From positions 1 through 64,000 of the forward strand of contig CAURGH010000011.1 in the NCBI GenBank assembly GCA_963524305.1: 64,000 nucleotides of DNA, read 5' to 3'. This document shows, in pieces, positions 26,841 to 34,023 of this stretch. Made by a program: the position numbers and the translations under genes. The first letter of the stretch is position 1. Each line of letters opens with the position of its first letter. Below the pieces are notes generated by a model that had not been told where the DNA came from, did no database searches, and saw only the letters and a program-made list of their open reading frames with translations. Source of the DNA: JABCPH02 sp963524305 (lineage in GTDB: Bacteria > Fusobacteriota > Fusobacteriia > Fusobacteriales > Leptotrichiaceae).

Positions 26841-26862
26841 AGCCCCTATTGCAGTAGGGGTT
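26841..26862. terminator. GC-rich hairpin between abiF-like gene and integrase
   Basis: CCCCTA (26843-26848) pairs with TAGGGG (26855-26860), extended by one wobble and one A-T pair. The T-rich tail (TTATTTTTATATTTT) is on the plus-strand side, so it would stop plus-strand transcripts best. In the minus direction, where abiF ends, the U tract is poor. Confidence 0.45.
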
Positions 26863-26866
26863 ATTT

Positions 26867-27799
26867 TTATATTTTAAGTTTTTCAATAGTTATAAAATCT
26901 TTAAATCCTAGTTTTTGTGCTTCTTCATCTGTTTTATTTGGACATAACTGTTTTAATCCCTTTTTTATTCCACCACCAGGAAAATCTGCATTAATTTTAA
27001 AAACTAAATATTCCATTACAACAACAGTTAATGCAATTTTGTTAGTCGTTGTTTTATTTTTTAAATCATATATATGTAATTTACTTAACATTTCAGGAAT
27101 TTTAATTTTTGGCTTTGTAGTAAATTCAACATCTATGATATTAGAATTATGAGCAGATAAATTTCTAGTGAGACGTATATTTTTTATCCAGCTTTCAAAT
27201 TGATCTAAGTCTATTCCATGTATAGTTGCTATTTCTCTTCTGTATTTTTGATTTAATAATGTATACAAATCAACAACATCACCTAAAGTAAGTAAATCAA
27301 TGACTAGCCATATAGGAAGTTCATTGGGATAATTATCTTTGTATTTTGCTATAATTTTACTTTTTGTTTCATATCCTAAAAGGGCAAATTTCCTTTTAAA
27401 TTCTTTTTCTTTGTGAGAAATATAATACTGACAGTATCTGTTTTTGTCAGTCCATTTTTTAAAATCCAAATATCCGAAAGCTCCAAAATCACGCCCTAAG
27501 ATGTAGGATATATTCGTTTTTAAAGATATTTCAATTTTCTCAGTAATTCTTAGGAAATATAATCTTAAATTTTTATCCCAATAAAAACGGTGAATGATGT
27601 CCTCGAAATACACATTATCTTTGTAATTTTCATTTTCGTCCATAAATGGAAGGGAAAATTCTTTGATTTTATAATAATTTATAAATTTAATTTTGTATTT
27701 AGCCTTTTCTTTTCCTTCTCTAAATTTCATTCCTCGTTTTTCAAACAGTTCTATCTGTTCTTCAAAAGTTAAATGTTTTCCATTATAGGTATTGCTCAT
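26867..27799 (-). CDS. AbiF/AbiD-type (Abi_2) HEPN abortive infection protein
   Basis: A 310-residue member of the Abi_2 family, phage-defence effectors that stop growth of infected cells. The N-terminal HLTFEEQIELFEKRGMKF and the INYYKIKEFSLPF block are family-typical. The HEPN ribonuclease signature is R212-NLSA-H217, followed by N218. AGGAG lies 9 bp before the ATG. Directly upstream is a small structured RNA with its own consensus promoter and terminator, an arrangement like type III toxin-antitoxin loci. In a prophage it probably excludes competing phages. The substrate RNA is unknown. Confidence 0.88.
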   Translation of the reverse strand: MSNTYNGKHLTFEEQIELFEKRGMKFREGKEKAKYKIKFINYYKIKEFSLPFMDENENYKDNVYFEDIIHRFYWDKNLRLYFLRITEKIEISLKTNISYILGRDFGAFGYLDFKKWTDKNRYCQYYISHKEKEFKRKFALLGYETKSKIIAKYKDNYPNELPIWLVIDLLTLGDVVDLYTLLNQKYRREIATIHGIDLDQFESWIKNIRLTRNLSAHNSNIIDVEFTTKPKIKIPEMLSKLHIYDLKNKTTTNKIALTVVVMEYLVFKINADFPGGGIKKGLKQLCPNKTDEEAQKLGFKDFITIEKLKI

Positions 27800-27817
27800 T
27801 CTTTTTTTCTCCTTTTT

Positions 27818-27880
27818 AAAAAAAAAACCTTTGCGTAGGCCGGAACCCTGTACTATTTAAAGTACTGCAAAGGTATTGAT
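27818..27880 (-). ncRNA. Small structured RNA upstream of abiF (candidate RNA antitoxin)
   Basis: Minus-strand transcript of about 60 bases. Helix P1 is ACCTTTGC (27874-27867) with GCAAAGGT (27834-27827), 8 perfect pairs. Helix P2 is GTACT/AGTAC with a 6-base loop (27865-27850). A conserved-looking single-stranded AGGGTTCCGGCCTAC segment lies between P2 and the P1 closure. Nine U residues (27826-27818) follow P1, so the RNA should end there, with some read-through into abiF. From memory, a structured 'abiF RNA motif' upstream of such genes has been described from comparative genomics; I could not search it here. Confidence 0.75.
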
Positions 27881-27887
27881 ATACTTT

Positions 27888-27916
27888 ATTGTACTTTATA
27901 ATTTATAAATTGTCAA
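27888..27916 (-). promoter_or_regulatory. Consensus promoter of the abiF-associated RNA
   Basis: On the minus strand: TTGACA (27916-27911), exactly 17 bp, TACAAT (27893-27888). This is among the strongest sigma-70 matches in the window and would start transcription near 27881, just before helix P1. Confidence 0.85.
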
Positions 27917-27983
27917 GTATTATTTTAAATTTTATTATAATAGCAAATCACTCTCCATTCTATCTATAAATATTTTTCAAGAT

Positions 27984-28862
27984 TTATTTATTGTAATTTC
28001 TATTATCAGTTTGCATCAAATAAAAGAAAAGATTTATAAATTCAGGATAATAGTCTTTAGATGTTTTAAACCAATCTTCAAAAAGAATAAAAGCTTTTCT
28101 AGTTTCAAAGATATCTTTTGATGTTGGATATCCTATTACTAAATAATTATCTTTTATAATTCCATTTGAATAATATGGATTTTTTTCAAAATCTTTATTT
28201 TTATCGTATAATTTTTCAAGATTATCAGATAATACTTCCAGCTGTTTTTTTCGATTTTCATAAAAAGAAAAATCAATGATTTTGTTTTTTAGTGCATCAT
28301 CAAATAATTCATTTGATTTGTTTTTTTCTTTGTTTTTTATATAAGCAAGTGCTAATTTATCTACTAGTATTTGATTTATATATTCTTTTTTTACATTTTC
28401 AAGTATATATATCCTGTGTTTTAGCGGTAACATACTAAAAATTGTATAAATATTTTCAGTTCCAAATTTATGCTCAGGTTTAAGAAAATATTTTACAAAA
28501 ATATTTTCAACGATGTGAATAGCATTATTAATGATTTTATTTAATTCATTATTTCCAACTTTTCCTGAAAAATGGGAACCATCACCACCAATTTTGAAAA
28601 TATACCGAATGTTTGACGCAATATTTTTATCATATTTTTCTTCTATAATTTTAAGTTTTCTTTTCCAACTTAAATCAGAATAATTTTCATTTTCATTTTC
28701 ATTTAAAAAAGGAGTAATTTCATCTCTTAGCAATAAATCAATTATTCCTTCAGTGTATTGCCTAACATTATTTGCTCTAATTTTATTTTTTTGGTTATTA
28801 TCCATAAAAGTGTCAAAAACTTCTAAAAAATCTTCATTAATAGGCATTAATATCTCATTCAT
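27984..28862 (-). CDS. Unknown protein with HEPN/DUF4145-like N-terminal half
   Basis: 292 residues, not firmly recognised. Residues about 34-125 (RQYTEGIIDLLL..., WKRKLKIIEEKY, IRYIFKIGGDGSH) resemble the all-helical DUF4145/HEPN fold, with Arg86 and His97 around the typical G-D-G-S-H turn. The C-terminal half is Lys/Asn-rich and featureless to me. AAGGAG precedes the ATG. It lies directly upstream of the abiF RNA on the same strand, in the lysogeny arm where accessory defence genes collect. A defence role is inference only. Confidence 0.55.
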   Translation of the reverse strand: MNEILMPINEDFLEVFDTFMDNNQKNKIRANNVRQYTEGIIDLLLRDEITPFLNENENENYSDLSWKRKLKIIEEKYDKNIASNIRYIFKIGGDGSHFSGKVGNNELNKIINNAIHIVENIFVKYFLKPEHKFGTENIYTIFSMLPLKHRIYILENVKKEYINQILVDKLALAYIKNKEKNKSNELFDDALKNKIIDFSFYENRKKQLEVLSDNLEKLYDKNKDFEKNPYYSNGIIKDNYLVIGYPTSKDIFETRKAFILFEDWFKTSKDYYPEFINLFFYLMQTDNRNYNK

Positions 28863-28953
28863 ATTTTTCTCCTTTTTGTTTATAATCCTAATTTTATTTA
28901 AACCACTTTTATATATTAAATTTTTATTACTTAGTTATTTCATAATTTTTTTC

Positions 28954-28994
28954 ATTTTTTTACACAACTTTTTATAGTTTTGTAATTTTTTTTT
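28954..28994. repeat. 41-bp repeat, copy 1
   Basis: Starts ATTTTTTTACACAACTTTTT and continues TATAGTTTTGTAATTTT. It lies 42 bp from copy 2 in direct orientation and contains an imperfect hairpin (8 of 9 pairs) around TATAGT. Located upstream of the minus-strand gene ending at 27984. Confidence 0.7.
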
Positions 28995-28995
28995 C

Positions 28996-29036
28996 ATTTT
29001 TTTACATGACTTTTTATAGTTTTGTAATTTTATTTA
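28996..29036. repeat. 41-bp repeat, copy 2
   Basis: Differs from copy 3 at two positions (TG for CA in the seventh word). It overlaps the stop codon of the small Excalibur gene and forms the left border of a 1-kb, two-gene cassette. Confidence 0.7.
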
Positions 29037-29270
29037 TTTTGATTCACAGGCGATCCCGTCATTATCCCTGTCAAGATTTGGGCTGTATCCTGGTTCTCCT
29101 CTTTTCATATCAGAATACCCTGCAGCTTTTGCAGCCTTACAGCTTCTAAACTTAACAGTTGTTGAACTGCCAGAAGTCTTTTTAACTTTTTTCTTTACTG
29201 CTCCTGCCATAGGGAGTGATAGAATAACACCTCCTAATAAAATTGCCAATAATACTTTTTTGTTTCTCAT
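29034..29270 (-). CDS. Small secreted protein with Excalibur calcium-binding domain
   Basis: 78 residues. An N-terminal signal peptide (Lys-rich start, hydrophobic core LLAILLGGVILSLPMAGA-like) is followed by a basic linker and a C-terminal Excalibur domain. That domain has Cys near residue 44, RGEPGY, and the Ca-binding loop LDRDNDGIACE. This domain is found on extracellular proteins. GGAGGA precedes the ATG. The role in a phage is unknown; surface modification of the lysogen is possible. Confidence 0.8.
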   Translation of the reverse strand: MRNKKVLLAILLGGVILSLPMAGAVKKKVKKTSGSSTTVKFRSCKAAKAAGYSDMKRGEPGYSPNLDRDNDGIACESK

Positions 29271-29332
29271 AAACTTTTCCTCCTGAAGTTTTATATTATT
29301 AACCTCAATTTTATTTCCCGCTATTATTTATT

Positions 29333-29962
29333 TTATTTAATATAATCTTTTCCTTCAAAAATTAAATGATTGATTTTTTCCGTTTTGGCATCAAATTCGA
29401 CGATAAATTTATTTCTTAGCATTGTTCCAAATGAATTTTGAGAATCAACATAACCTGTTACAGAAACAACTCCTCTAACTTTGCTAAAACCCCATTCAGA
29501 GAAAGGAGCAAATTTAGCAGTAGATGGAGATTTTAAAATTGATTTTATAGCTCCTTCTGCGGAAACTTTATAATTTACCTGTTCTTTTCCCGTTACAACC
29601 GAATCAGTAATTTTTCCTGTCACCTCTCCATTTTTTACATATTCAATGTTATCAAATTTCAAAGAAGAGACTTTTTTATCCTTGTCAACATGTATGATTA
29701 TACCTGTGTTGGTAAAATCAGTTTTTGCTCTATAACCTTTTTGACCATTTTCATCTAATGATTCGTCTTTTTCCAGAGTATAATCTTTTACACCTGCCGA
29801 AGATAATGTATTCTCAATATTTTTACCGATGATTTCTTCGCTTTTATCCCCAAATATATTATTTAGTGTCCCAATAATAAAACATACAACTAAAAAAATA
29901 AACCACCATCGTTTATAAATAGGCTTTTTTGCCTTTGCTTTTCCAGTATCATTTTTTTCCAT
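29333..29962 (-). CDS. Membrane-anchored protein of unknown function
   Basis: 209 residues: a basic cytoplasmic start, one membrane span (about 19-36), then an extracytoplasmic region. The C-terminal SPSTAKFAPFSEW ... GYVDSQNSFGTMLRNKF pattern recurs in unnamed small membrane proteins of many bacteria and prophages. It shares the AGGAGTGTGATTT leader with the integrase gene. It lies with the Excalibur gene between direct repeats, and may be a lysogenic conversion or superinfection-exclusion gene (inference). Confidence 0.6.
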   Translation of the reverse strand: MEKNDTGKAKAKKPIYKRWWFIFLVVCFIIGTLNNIFGDKSEEIIGKNIENTLSSAGVKDYTLEKDESLDENGQKGYRAKTDFTNTGIIIHVDKDKKVSSLKFDNIEYVKNGEVTGKITDSVVTGKEQVNYKVSAEGAIKSILKSPSTAKFAPFSEWGFSKVRGVVSVTGYVDSQNSFGTMLRNKFIVEFDAKTEKINHLIFEGKDYIK

Positions 29963-29990
29963 TGTTAAATCACACTCCTATTATCATAAA

Positions 29991-30031
29991 ATTTTTTTAC
30001 ACAACTTTTTATAGTTTTGTAATTTTATTTA
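29991..30031. repeat. 41-bp repeat, copy 3
   Basis: Matches copy 2 at 39 of 41 positions, 995 bp away in the same orientation. It borders the other side of the two-gene cassette and lies just upstream of the membrane-protein gene. The next 129 bases to 30160 show no gene. Confidence 0.7.
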
Positions 30032-30160
30032 GATTTATTATCTCGAGATTCCTAAATCATAGTAGAGAACCATTTAATTAATAAAGCTCCAGCTGCATTA
30101 AGTATATGTAATTATAATATCTGTTTTATTTTTTATAACATTGATTAAAATAATTCAATT

Positions 30161-30634
30161 TCATAAATCAAAATAACCTGATATATAATCTATAAAAGTT
30201 GTGAAAAAAGAATTATTTTCCATTTTTTGAATTGTTTCTATTTTAATTATATCTTCACAATAAACATTAAAATTAATAGCTGAATATTGATTTCCTAAAG
30301 TATAAATAACGAAATATTCATACATACGCATTTCTTTTGTTCCTTGTTTTAAAATATTACTTCTACTCATAGGGACTCCTGTAGTTGTACTATGCTCATC
30401 ATTATTAAAAGAAGCTCGAAATTGTCTTTTTCTATCTTCGGATTTTTCGCTATGAAAAACGAAATACAATAATTGATTATTTATATTTATTTTAAATACA
30501 GATTTAAAATACCATTCGTTATCAATGTGAACTAATAAATGTGTTTGAGGTCTATCATTAATAGAATTTAAATATCCCTCTATTGGTATTTCAAATACTT
30601 CAACGTTTGAATTTAATAATTTATGATTAATCAT
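30161..30634 (-). CDS. Hypothetical protein, lysogeny arm
   Basis: 157 residues, no recognised family, no membrane span or signal peptide. The composition is mixed alpha/beta with aromatic-rich strands (WYFKSVFKI, YEYFVIYTLG). AGAGGG lies 7 bp before the ATG, supporting translation. It lies between the surface cassette and the ImmA-like protease. Confidence 0.55.
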   Translation of the reverse strand: MINHKLLNSNVEVFEIPIEGYLNSINDRPQTHLLVHIDNEWYFKSVFKININNQLLYFVFHSEKSEDRKRQFRASFNNDEHSTTTGVPMSRSNILKQGTKEMRMYEYFVIYTLGNQYSAINFNVYCEDIIKIETIQKMENNSFFTTFIDYISGYFDL

Positions 30635-30736
30635 TATTATCCCTCTTCTTCTTTATTAAGTTTTTTTTAAGATATATTTTGAAAAATTACTAATATTATT
30701 TAAAAGTTTTATCTTACTTTCAAAAAATTTTTGTTT

Positions 30737-31156
30737 TTACAAATATCTAGTCAAATCATTCAACATTTTTCTATTTTCATCATTTACCAAGTTATCTGGA
30801 ATCAAGTTCCCGAATATTAGTGCCGCTGCGAAGTAATTTGCTTCATTTTCTAGTTTTTCTGTCCCAAACAGGTAGTTTTCTTTCATGAATACTACACTCT
30901 CAAAGTTCTGGAATGAATGTCCCAGTTCGTGTGAACAGATTATCCGCTTGGTCAGTTCATCGTGGCTTGAGTTGATTATGATACATTTTTCTTTGTTTAC
31001 TTCGCAGTACATCCCAAAAAAGGATTTGAAGTTGTCTTCGCAAATGATTTTTATATTTAACAAATTGCACAGCTCAAACGGATCATTAGTTCCGTATTTT
31101 GCTATCAAGCCTATTGCAATTCTTTTAAACCTGTCCTTGCTCCTCAATCTACCCAC
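30737..31156 (-). CDS. ImmA/IrrE-type metallopeptidase
   Basis: 139 residues with the zincin motif HELGH at 76-80 and the third-ligand Glu105 in NEANYFAAAL. The family includes ImmA, which cleaves the immunity repressor ImmR to induce mobile elements. The start is GTG with AAAGGAG 6 bp upstream. It begins 4 bp after the repressor gene on the same strand, the typical ImmR-ImmA pairing, so its substrate is probably that repressor. Confidence 0.85.
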   Translation of the reverse strand: MGRLRSKDRFKRIAIGLIAKYGTNDPFELCNLLNIKIICEDNFKSFFGMYCEVNKEKCIIINSSHDELTKRIICSHELGHSFQNFESVVFMKENYLFGTEKLENEANYFAAALIFGNLIPDNLVNDENRKMLNDLTRYL

Positions 31157-31160
31157 TATG

Positions 31161-31607
31161 CTACTCCTTTTCTTTGTTTTTTCGCTGTTTTAGTAAAATA
31201 TCTATAATCAAATTCTTGAAAACTGCCATGTCGTGGTCATCATCTTCAATACCATTGAAAAATAAAAGTTTATTTGTCTGAGTCACTTTTTCAAATTCTG
31301 CAAGTTCTTCAGCTGTCAATACGCTTGTGTCAACAACTGGTGGTGCTTCAATTTTTGAGCTGTTTTCAGTCAAATTTAATGGTCTTCTATCATCAGTCAA
31401 ACCTACCAAATAATTTAAATCAACATTAAAATATTTAGCATATGCAGCCACAAATTTGCTACTTGGTTCTGATAAATTATTTTCCCATCGAGACATCATA
31501 CTTTTAGTGATATTTAATCCGAACTTGGAATTAAGTTTATCAGTAAGAGCGTCCATAGATAATTGTTTGTCTATTCGTAATTGTTTTAATTTATCTCCAG
31601 TATTCAT
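31161..31607 (-). CDS. XRE-family phage repressor (CI/ImmR-like)
   Basis: 148 residues. An N-terminal helix-turn-helix (KLKQLRIDKQLSMDALTDKL ... SMMSRWENN) occupies about residues 5-65. The rest lacks the LexA/S24 autoprotease seen in lambda CI, so induction probably relies on the neighbouring ImmA-like enzyme. It is divergent from the Cro-like gene across a 162-bp region with two promoters and TGTTC/GAACA operators. Confidence 0.85.
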   Translation of the reverse strand: MNTGDKLKQLRIDKQLSMDALTDKLNSKFGLNITKSMMSRWENNLSEPSSKFVAAYAKYFNVDLNYLVGLTDDRRPLNLTENSSKIEAPPVVDTSVLTAEELAEFEKVTQTNKLLFFNGIEDDDHDMAVFKNLIIDILLKQRKNKEKE

Positions 31608-31645
31608 ATCTGTTTCCTTTCTATAATGGATTTATTTTACAATAT

Positions 31646-31674
31646 ATTATACCCCATTTGTTCTAAAAAAACAA
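31646..31674 (-). promoter_or_regulatory. Repressor promoter (leftward)
   Basis: Minus strand TTGTTT (31674-31669), 17 bp, TATAAT (31651-31646). Operator O1 (31659-31676) covers its -35 and spacer, so the repressor can control its own synthesis. Confidence 0.75.
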
Positions 31675-31754
31675 CATTTTTTTAAAAAATAGAAAAAAGT
31701 TGTTGACAAAGGAACAAAAATATATTATAATGGATTTGTTCCTAAAAAAGAACA
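31659..31754. promoter_or_regulatory. Operator array O1-O3 of the genetic switch
   Basis: O1 TGTTC-N8-CAACA (31659-31676), O2 TGTTG-N6-GAACA (31701-31716) and O3 TGTTC-N8-GAACA (31737-31754). O3 is perfectly symmetric; the other two have one mismatch or altered spacing. They are placed on both divergent promoters, as expected for repressor/Cro competition. Confidence 0.7.
31703..31731 (+). promoter_or_regulatory. Early lytic promoter (rightward)
   Basis: TTGACA (31703-31708), 17 bp, TATAAT (31726-31731): a perfect sigma-70 consensus that must be repressed in the lysogen. Operator-like half-sites overlap the -35 (O2) and lie just past the -10 (O3). Confidence 0.9.
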
Positions 31755-31769
31755 GAAGGAGGTGACTTA

Positions 31770-32003
31770 ATGAGGAATATAAAATATTTAGAATTAAAAA
31801 AATTCTTTTTAAGCAAAAATATTAAACAGTACGAAATTGCTGATTTATTAGGTATTGATAGGAGTACATTTAACAGTAAATTGAACTCAAATAGTGCAGA
31901 TTTTACTTTATCAGAAGTTAGAATATTGTGCAAGAAGTTTAATTTAGATGCTAATAAGTATTTTTTATTTGACTTCTCTGTTCCTAATAAAGAACAAAAT
32001 TAA
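31770..32003 (+). CDS. Cro-like DNA-binding protein
   Basis: 77 residues with an XRE-type helix-turn-helix (QYEIADLLGIDRSTFNSKLN) at about 19-38. It is the first gene on the rightward early transcript, with AAGGAGGTGA before the ATG. Position and size suggest the lytic-choice repressor. A fourth operator-like site is embedded in its 3' end. Confidence 0.75.
   Translation: MRNIKYLELKKFFLSKNIKQYEIADLLGIDRSTFNSKLNSNSADFTLSEVRILCKKFNLDANKYFLFDFSVPNKEQN
31979..31996. promoter_or_regulatory. Fourth operator-like site inside the cro 3' end
   Basis: TGTTC-CTAATAAA-GAACA has the same half-sites and 8-bp spacing as O3 (TGTTC-CTAAAAAA-GAACA), 242 bp downstream. It could support looping or act as a roadblock. 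Confidence 0.55.
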
Positions 32004-32054
32004 AAAAGACGAGTATGACAAACATCTAAAAATTAGAGAAGAGGAGGTGATTGA

Positions 32055-32258
32055 GTGAAAAGAATTTTTAAATTAGGTTTGTTATTTTTAATAGGAATTT
32101 TGATTTACCTAAAAGAAGTAATAGCGACATTACTGCTTTTAAAACTTACAAATTTTGAAACGGCTTTAATATTCAGTATATCTCTATTAACGAGTACAAT
32201 TAATTTGAAACATAATAAAAATTTATTTTCTTTTGTTGATAAATACTTATCCTATTGA
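32055..32258 (+). CDS. Small membrane protein
   Basis: 67 residues with two hydrophobic segments (about 6-18 and 22-48). The start is GTG, with GAGGAGGTGA 4 bp upstream, a convincing site. No family recognised. It belongs to the early lytic transcript, between cro and the antirepressor. Confidence 0.6.
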   Translation: MKRIFKLGLLFLIGILIYLKEVIATLLLLKLTNFETALIFSISLLTSTINLKHNKNLFSFVDKYLSY

Positions 32259-32301
32259 AGTGCTGGATAAAATATTTTTTGGGTAGAGGGAGAGTGATCA
32301 A

Positions 32302-33054
32302 ATGTATGATTTAATAAAAGTACAAACAAATGAAAATAACGAACAAGTGGTAAGCGGAAGAGACTTATACGAATTTTTGGAAGTGAAAACAAAATATGTT
32401 GATTGGATTGACAGAAAAATCCAAAAGTATGGATTCATTGAAAATAGGGACTTCGTTTTGGTTTCTCAAAAATGGGAAACCAATAATCCAAGAAATCCAT
32501 ACACAGAAGTTCAAGATCACATATTGAAATTATCAATGGCAAAAGAAGTTTCGATGACAGAGAACAACGAAAAAGGTAGACAAGCAAGACTTTATTTCAT
32601 TCAATGCGAAGAAGCATGGAATAGTCCTGAAATGGTATTAAGCCGTGCTAATCAGTTAAGCAGTAGAATGATTGAAAATTATACGAAAAGAATATCTAAT
32701 TTAGAATTTACAATTCAGCAGCAGGCACCGAAAGTATTGTTTGCAGACGCAGTTGCTACATCTGATACAAGTATCTTAATAGGAGATTTGGCTAAACTGT
32801 TAAAGCAAAATGGAATTGATACAGGACAAAGACGGTTATTTGAGCATTTGAGAACAAACGGCTACTTAATGAAGCAAGGAAGTAGTTATAATATGCCAAC
32901 TCAAAGAGCTATGGAAATGAAACTGTTTGAAGTAAAAGAGAGAACTATAACTAATCCAGACGGAAGTGTCAGATTAACAAGAACTACTAAAGTAACAGGA
33001 AAAGGACAACAGTATTTTATAAATTTATTTTTAAGAGTCTATAAAGGAGAGTAA
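32302..33054 (+). CDS. Phage antirepressor (AntA/AntB plus KilAC domains)
   Basis: 250 residues. The N-terminal AntA/AntB domain (about 8-85, VSGRDLYEFLEVKTKYVDWIDR split by short variation) precedes a C-terminal KilAC DNA-binding domain (about 140-248, with DTGQRRLFEHLRTNGYL). Such proteins relieve repression and favour lytic growth. AGAGGGAGAG precedes the ATG. It sits early in the lytic arm. Confidence 0.88.
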   Translation: MYDLIKVQTNENNEQVVSGRDLYEFLEVKTKYVDWIDRKIQKYGFIENRDFVLVSQKWETNNPRNPYTEVQDHILKLSMAKEVSMTENNEKGRQARLYFIQCEEAWNSPEMVLSRANQLSSRMIENYTKRISNLEFTIQQQAPKVLFADAVATSDTSILIGDLAKLLKQNGIDTGQRRLFEHLRTNGYLMKQGSSYNMPTQRAMEMKLFEVKERTITNPDGSVRLTRTTKVTGKGQQYFINLFLRVYKGE

Positions 33055-33059
33055 TAACA

Positions 33060-33362
33060 ATGCAAACATTTGAGAAACACCTTTGGACAACAGAGGAAAT
33101 ACGTACGTTGAAAACATTAAGATTTGAATTGGAGCTAACATATGACGAAATAAGTAAAGCGTTGAACAGAACTAAAATGAGTTGCTATGAAGCTGTTCGG
33201 AGAATATTAGCAAACGAAAGGGAAGATCATAGAAGAGAAGTAGCACAAAGAGAAGGACTGGTTATAGAACTAGCAGAAAAAGGGATAAGAAGAATTGATA
33301 TCGCTGAAAGATTAGGAATAAGGAAACAGAGAGTATACTACATACTAAAAAAACACCGTTAA
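33060..33362 (+). CDS. Helix-turn-helix protein, early lytic region
   Basis: 100 residues with two probable helix-turn-helix units: WTTEEIRTLKTLR ... YDEISKALNRTKMSCYEAVRR (Myb/GcrA-like) and IRRIDIAERLGIRKQRVYYILKK at the C-terminus. A DNA-binding regulatory role is likely; the target is unknown. It starts 5 bp after the antirepressor. Confidence 0.65.
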   Translation: MQTFEKHLWTTEEIRTLKTLRFELELTYDEISKALNRTKMSCYEAVRRILANEREDHRREVAQREGLVIELAEKGIRRIDIAERLGIRKQRVYYILKKHR

Positions 33363-33427
33363 GGGCTAAATAATAACAAACACCAAAAAAAATTAAGGGA
33401 CGGCAATCCCGGAAAGGAAAAACTACT

Positions 33428-33697
33428 ATGGAAAATTTGGAATCTTGGATAAATAAACAAGCGTCAAAATTGCAATTATCAATTAAAGAAACAGCAGAAT
33501 TTATTGGAAAAGGGCAACAATATGTAAGAATGGGCCTACAGACAAGAAGACTTAACTTTGGTTCAGCAGTTCAAACTAGAGAGCCAACCAGAACTAGACC
33601 TCGTGGAGCTTGGGATTATGACATACAAAGAATAAAAGTTGAGAGATATGTCGGTATGAGTTATAAGAAATTTTTGGAATTAAAATATGCAAATTAA
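33428..33697 (+). CDS. Phage DNA-binding protein, excisionase-like helix-turn-helix
   Basis: 89 residues. The pattern ETAEFIGKGQQYVRMGLQTRRLNFGSAV followed by W-x-Y recurs in small proteins of Gram-positive phages and resembles winged-helix excisionase/MerR-like folds. A GGGA/TCCC hairpin lies just upstream, in the 65-base gap. The function is not proven. Confidence 0.5.
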   Translation: MENLESWINKQASKLQLSIKETAEFIGKGQQYVRMGLQTRRLNFGSAVQTREPTRTRPRGAWDYDIQRIKVERYVGMSYKKFLELKYAN

Positions 33698-33712
33698 TGG
33701 AGAGTGAATAAA

Positions 33713-33844
33713 ATGAGAGCTAATAACTTTGATTATTTGAAAATGGTAAATGACAATAACGAGAAAGTAAAAAAAGAAATAGAATATAAAAAATTGAGTA
33801 ACAAAATTAAGAGATTTATTAAAACGATAAGGGGGAGAAAATGA
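33713..33844 (+). CDS. Small hypothetical protein (43 aa)
   Basis: ATG with GGAGAGTGA upstream. The product is 43 residues, basic and helical (KVKKEIEYKKLSNKIKRF). The stop overlaps the next start as ATGA, supporting real, coupled translation. No family recognised. Confidence 0.5.
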   Translation: MRANNFDYLKMVNDNNEKVKKEIEYKKLSNKIKRFIKTIRGRK

Positions 33845-34005
33845 TAAAAAATATAATAAAAGTAATTATATCAATTGCAATAACTTGTCTAGCTGTTAAG
33901 TATGCTAGATTAGAAAGAGGGAACAACTTTATAGGCGGAGAAGTATTCACACCCCTATACTGTTGGGTATGTCTTTGGGGAATACCCAAATTATTAAAAA
34001 AATAG
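33841..34005 (+). CDS. Small membrane protein (54 aa)
   Basis: 54 residues. A hydrophobic N-terminal segment (KVIISIAITCLAV) and a C-terminal aromatic/Cys-rich segment (LYCWVCLWGIPKLL) are visible. The start overlaps the previous stop (ATGA), and AAGGGGGAG lies upstream. It resembles nothing I can name. Confidence 0.5.
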   Translation: MIKNIIKVIISIAITCLAVKYARLERGNNFIGGEVFTPLYCWVCLWGIPKLLKK

Positions 34006-34023
34006 GAGGAATAATGTTAGATA

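Noticed and set aside
26841..26862. Intrinsic terminator for the minus-strand abiF gene
   Set aside because: The hairpin is good, but its T-rich tail is on the plus-strand side; in the minus direction the following bases are not a U tract, so this role is only weakly supported.
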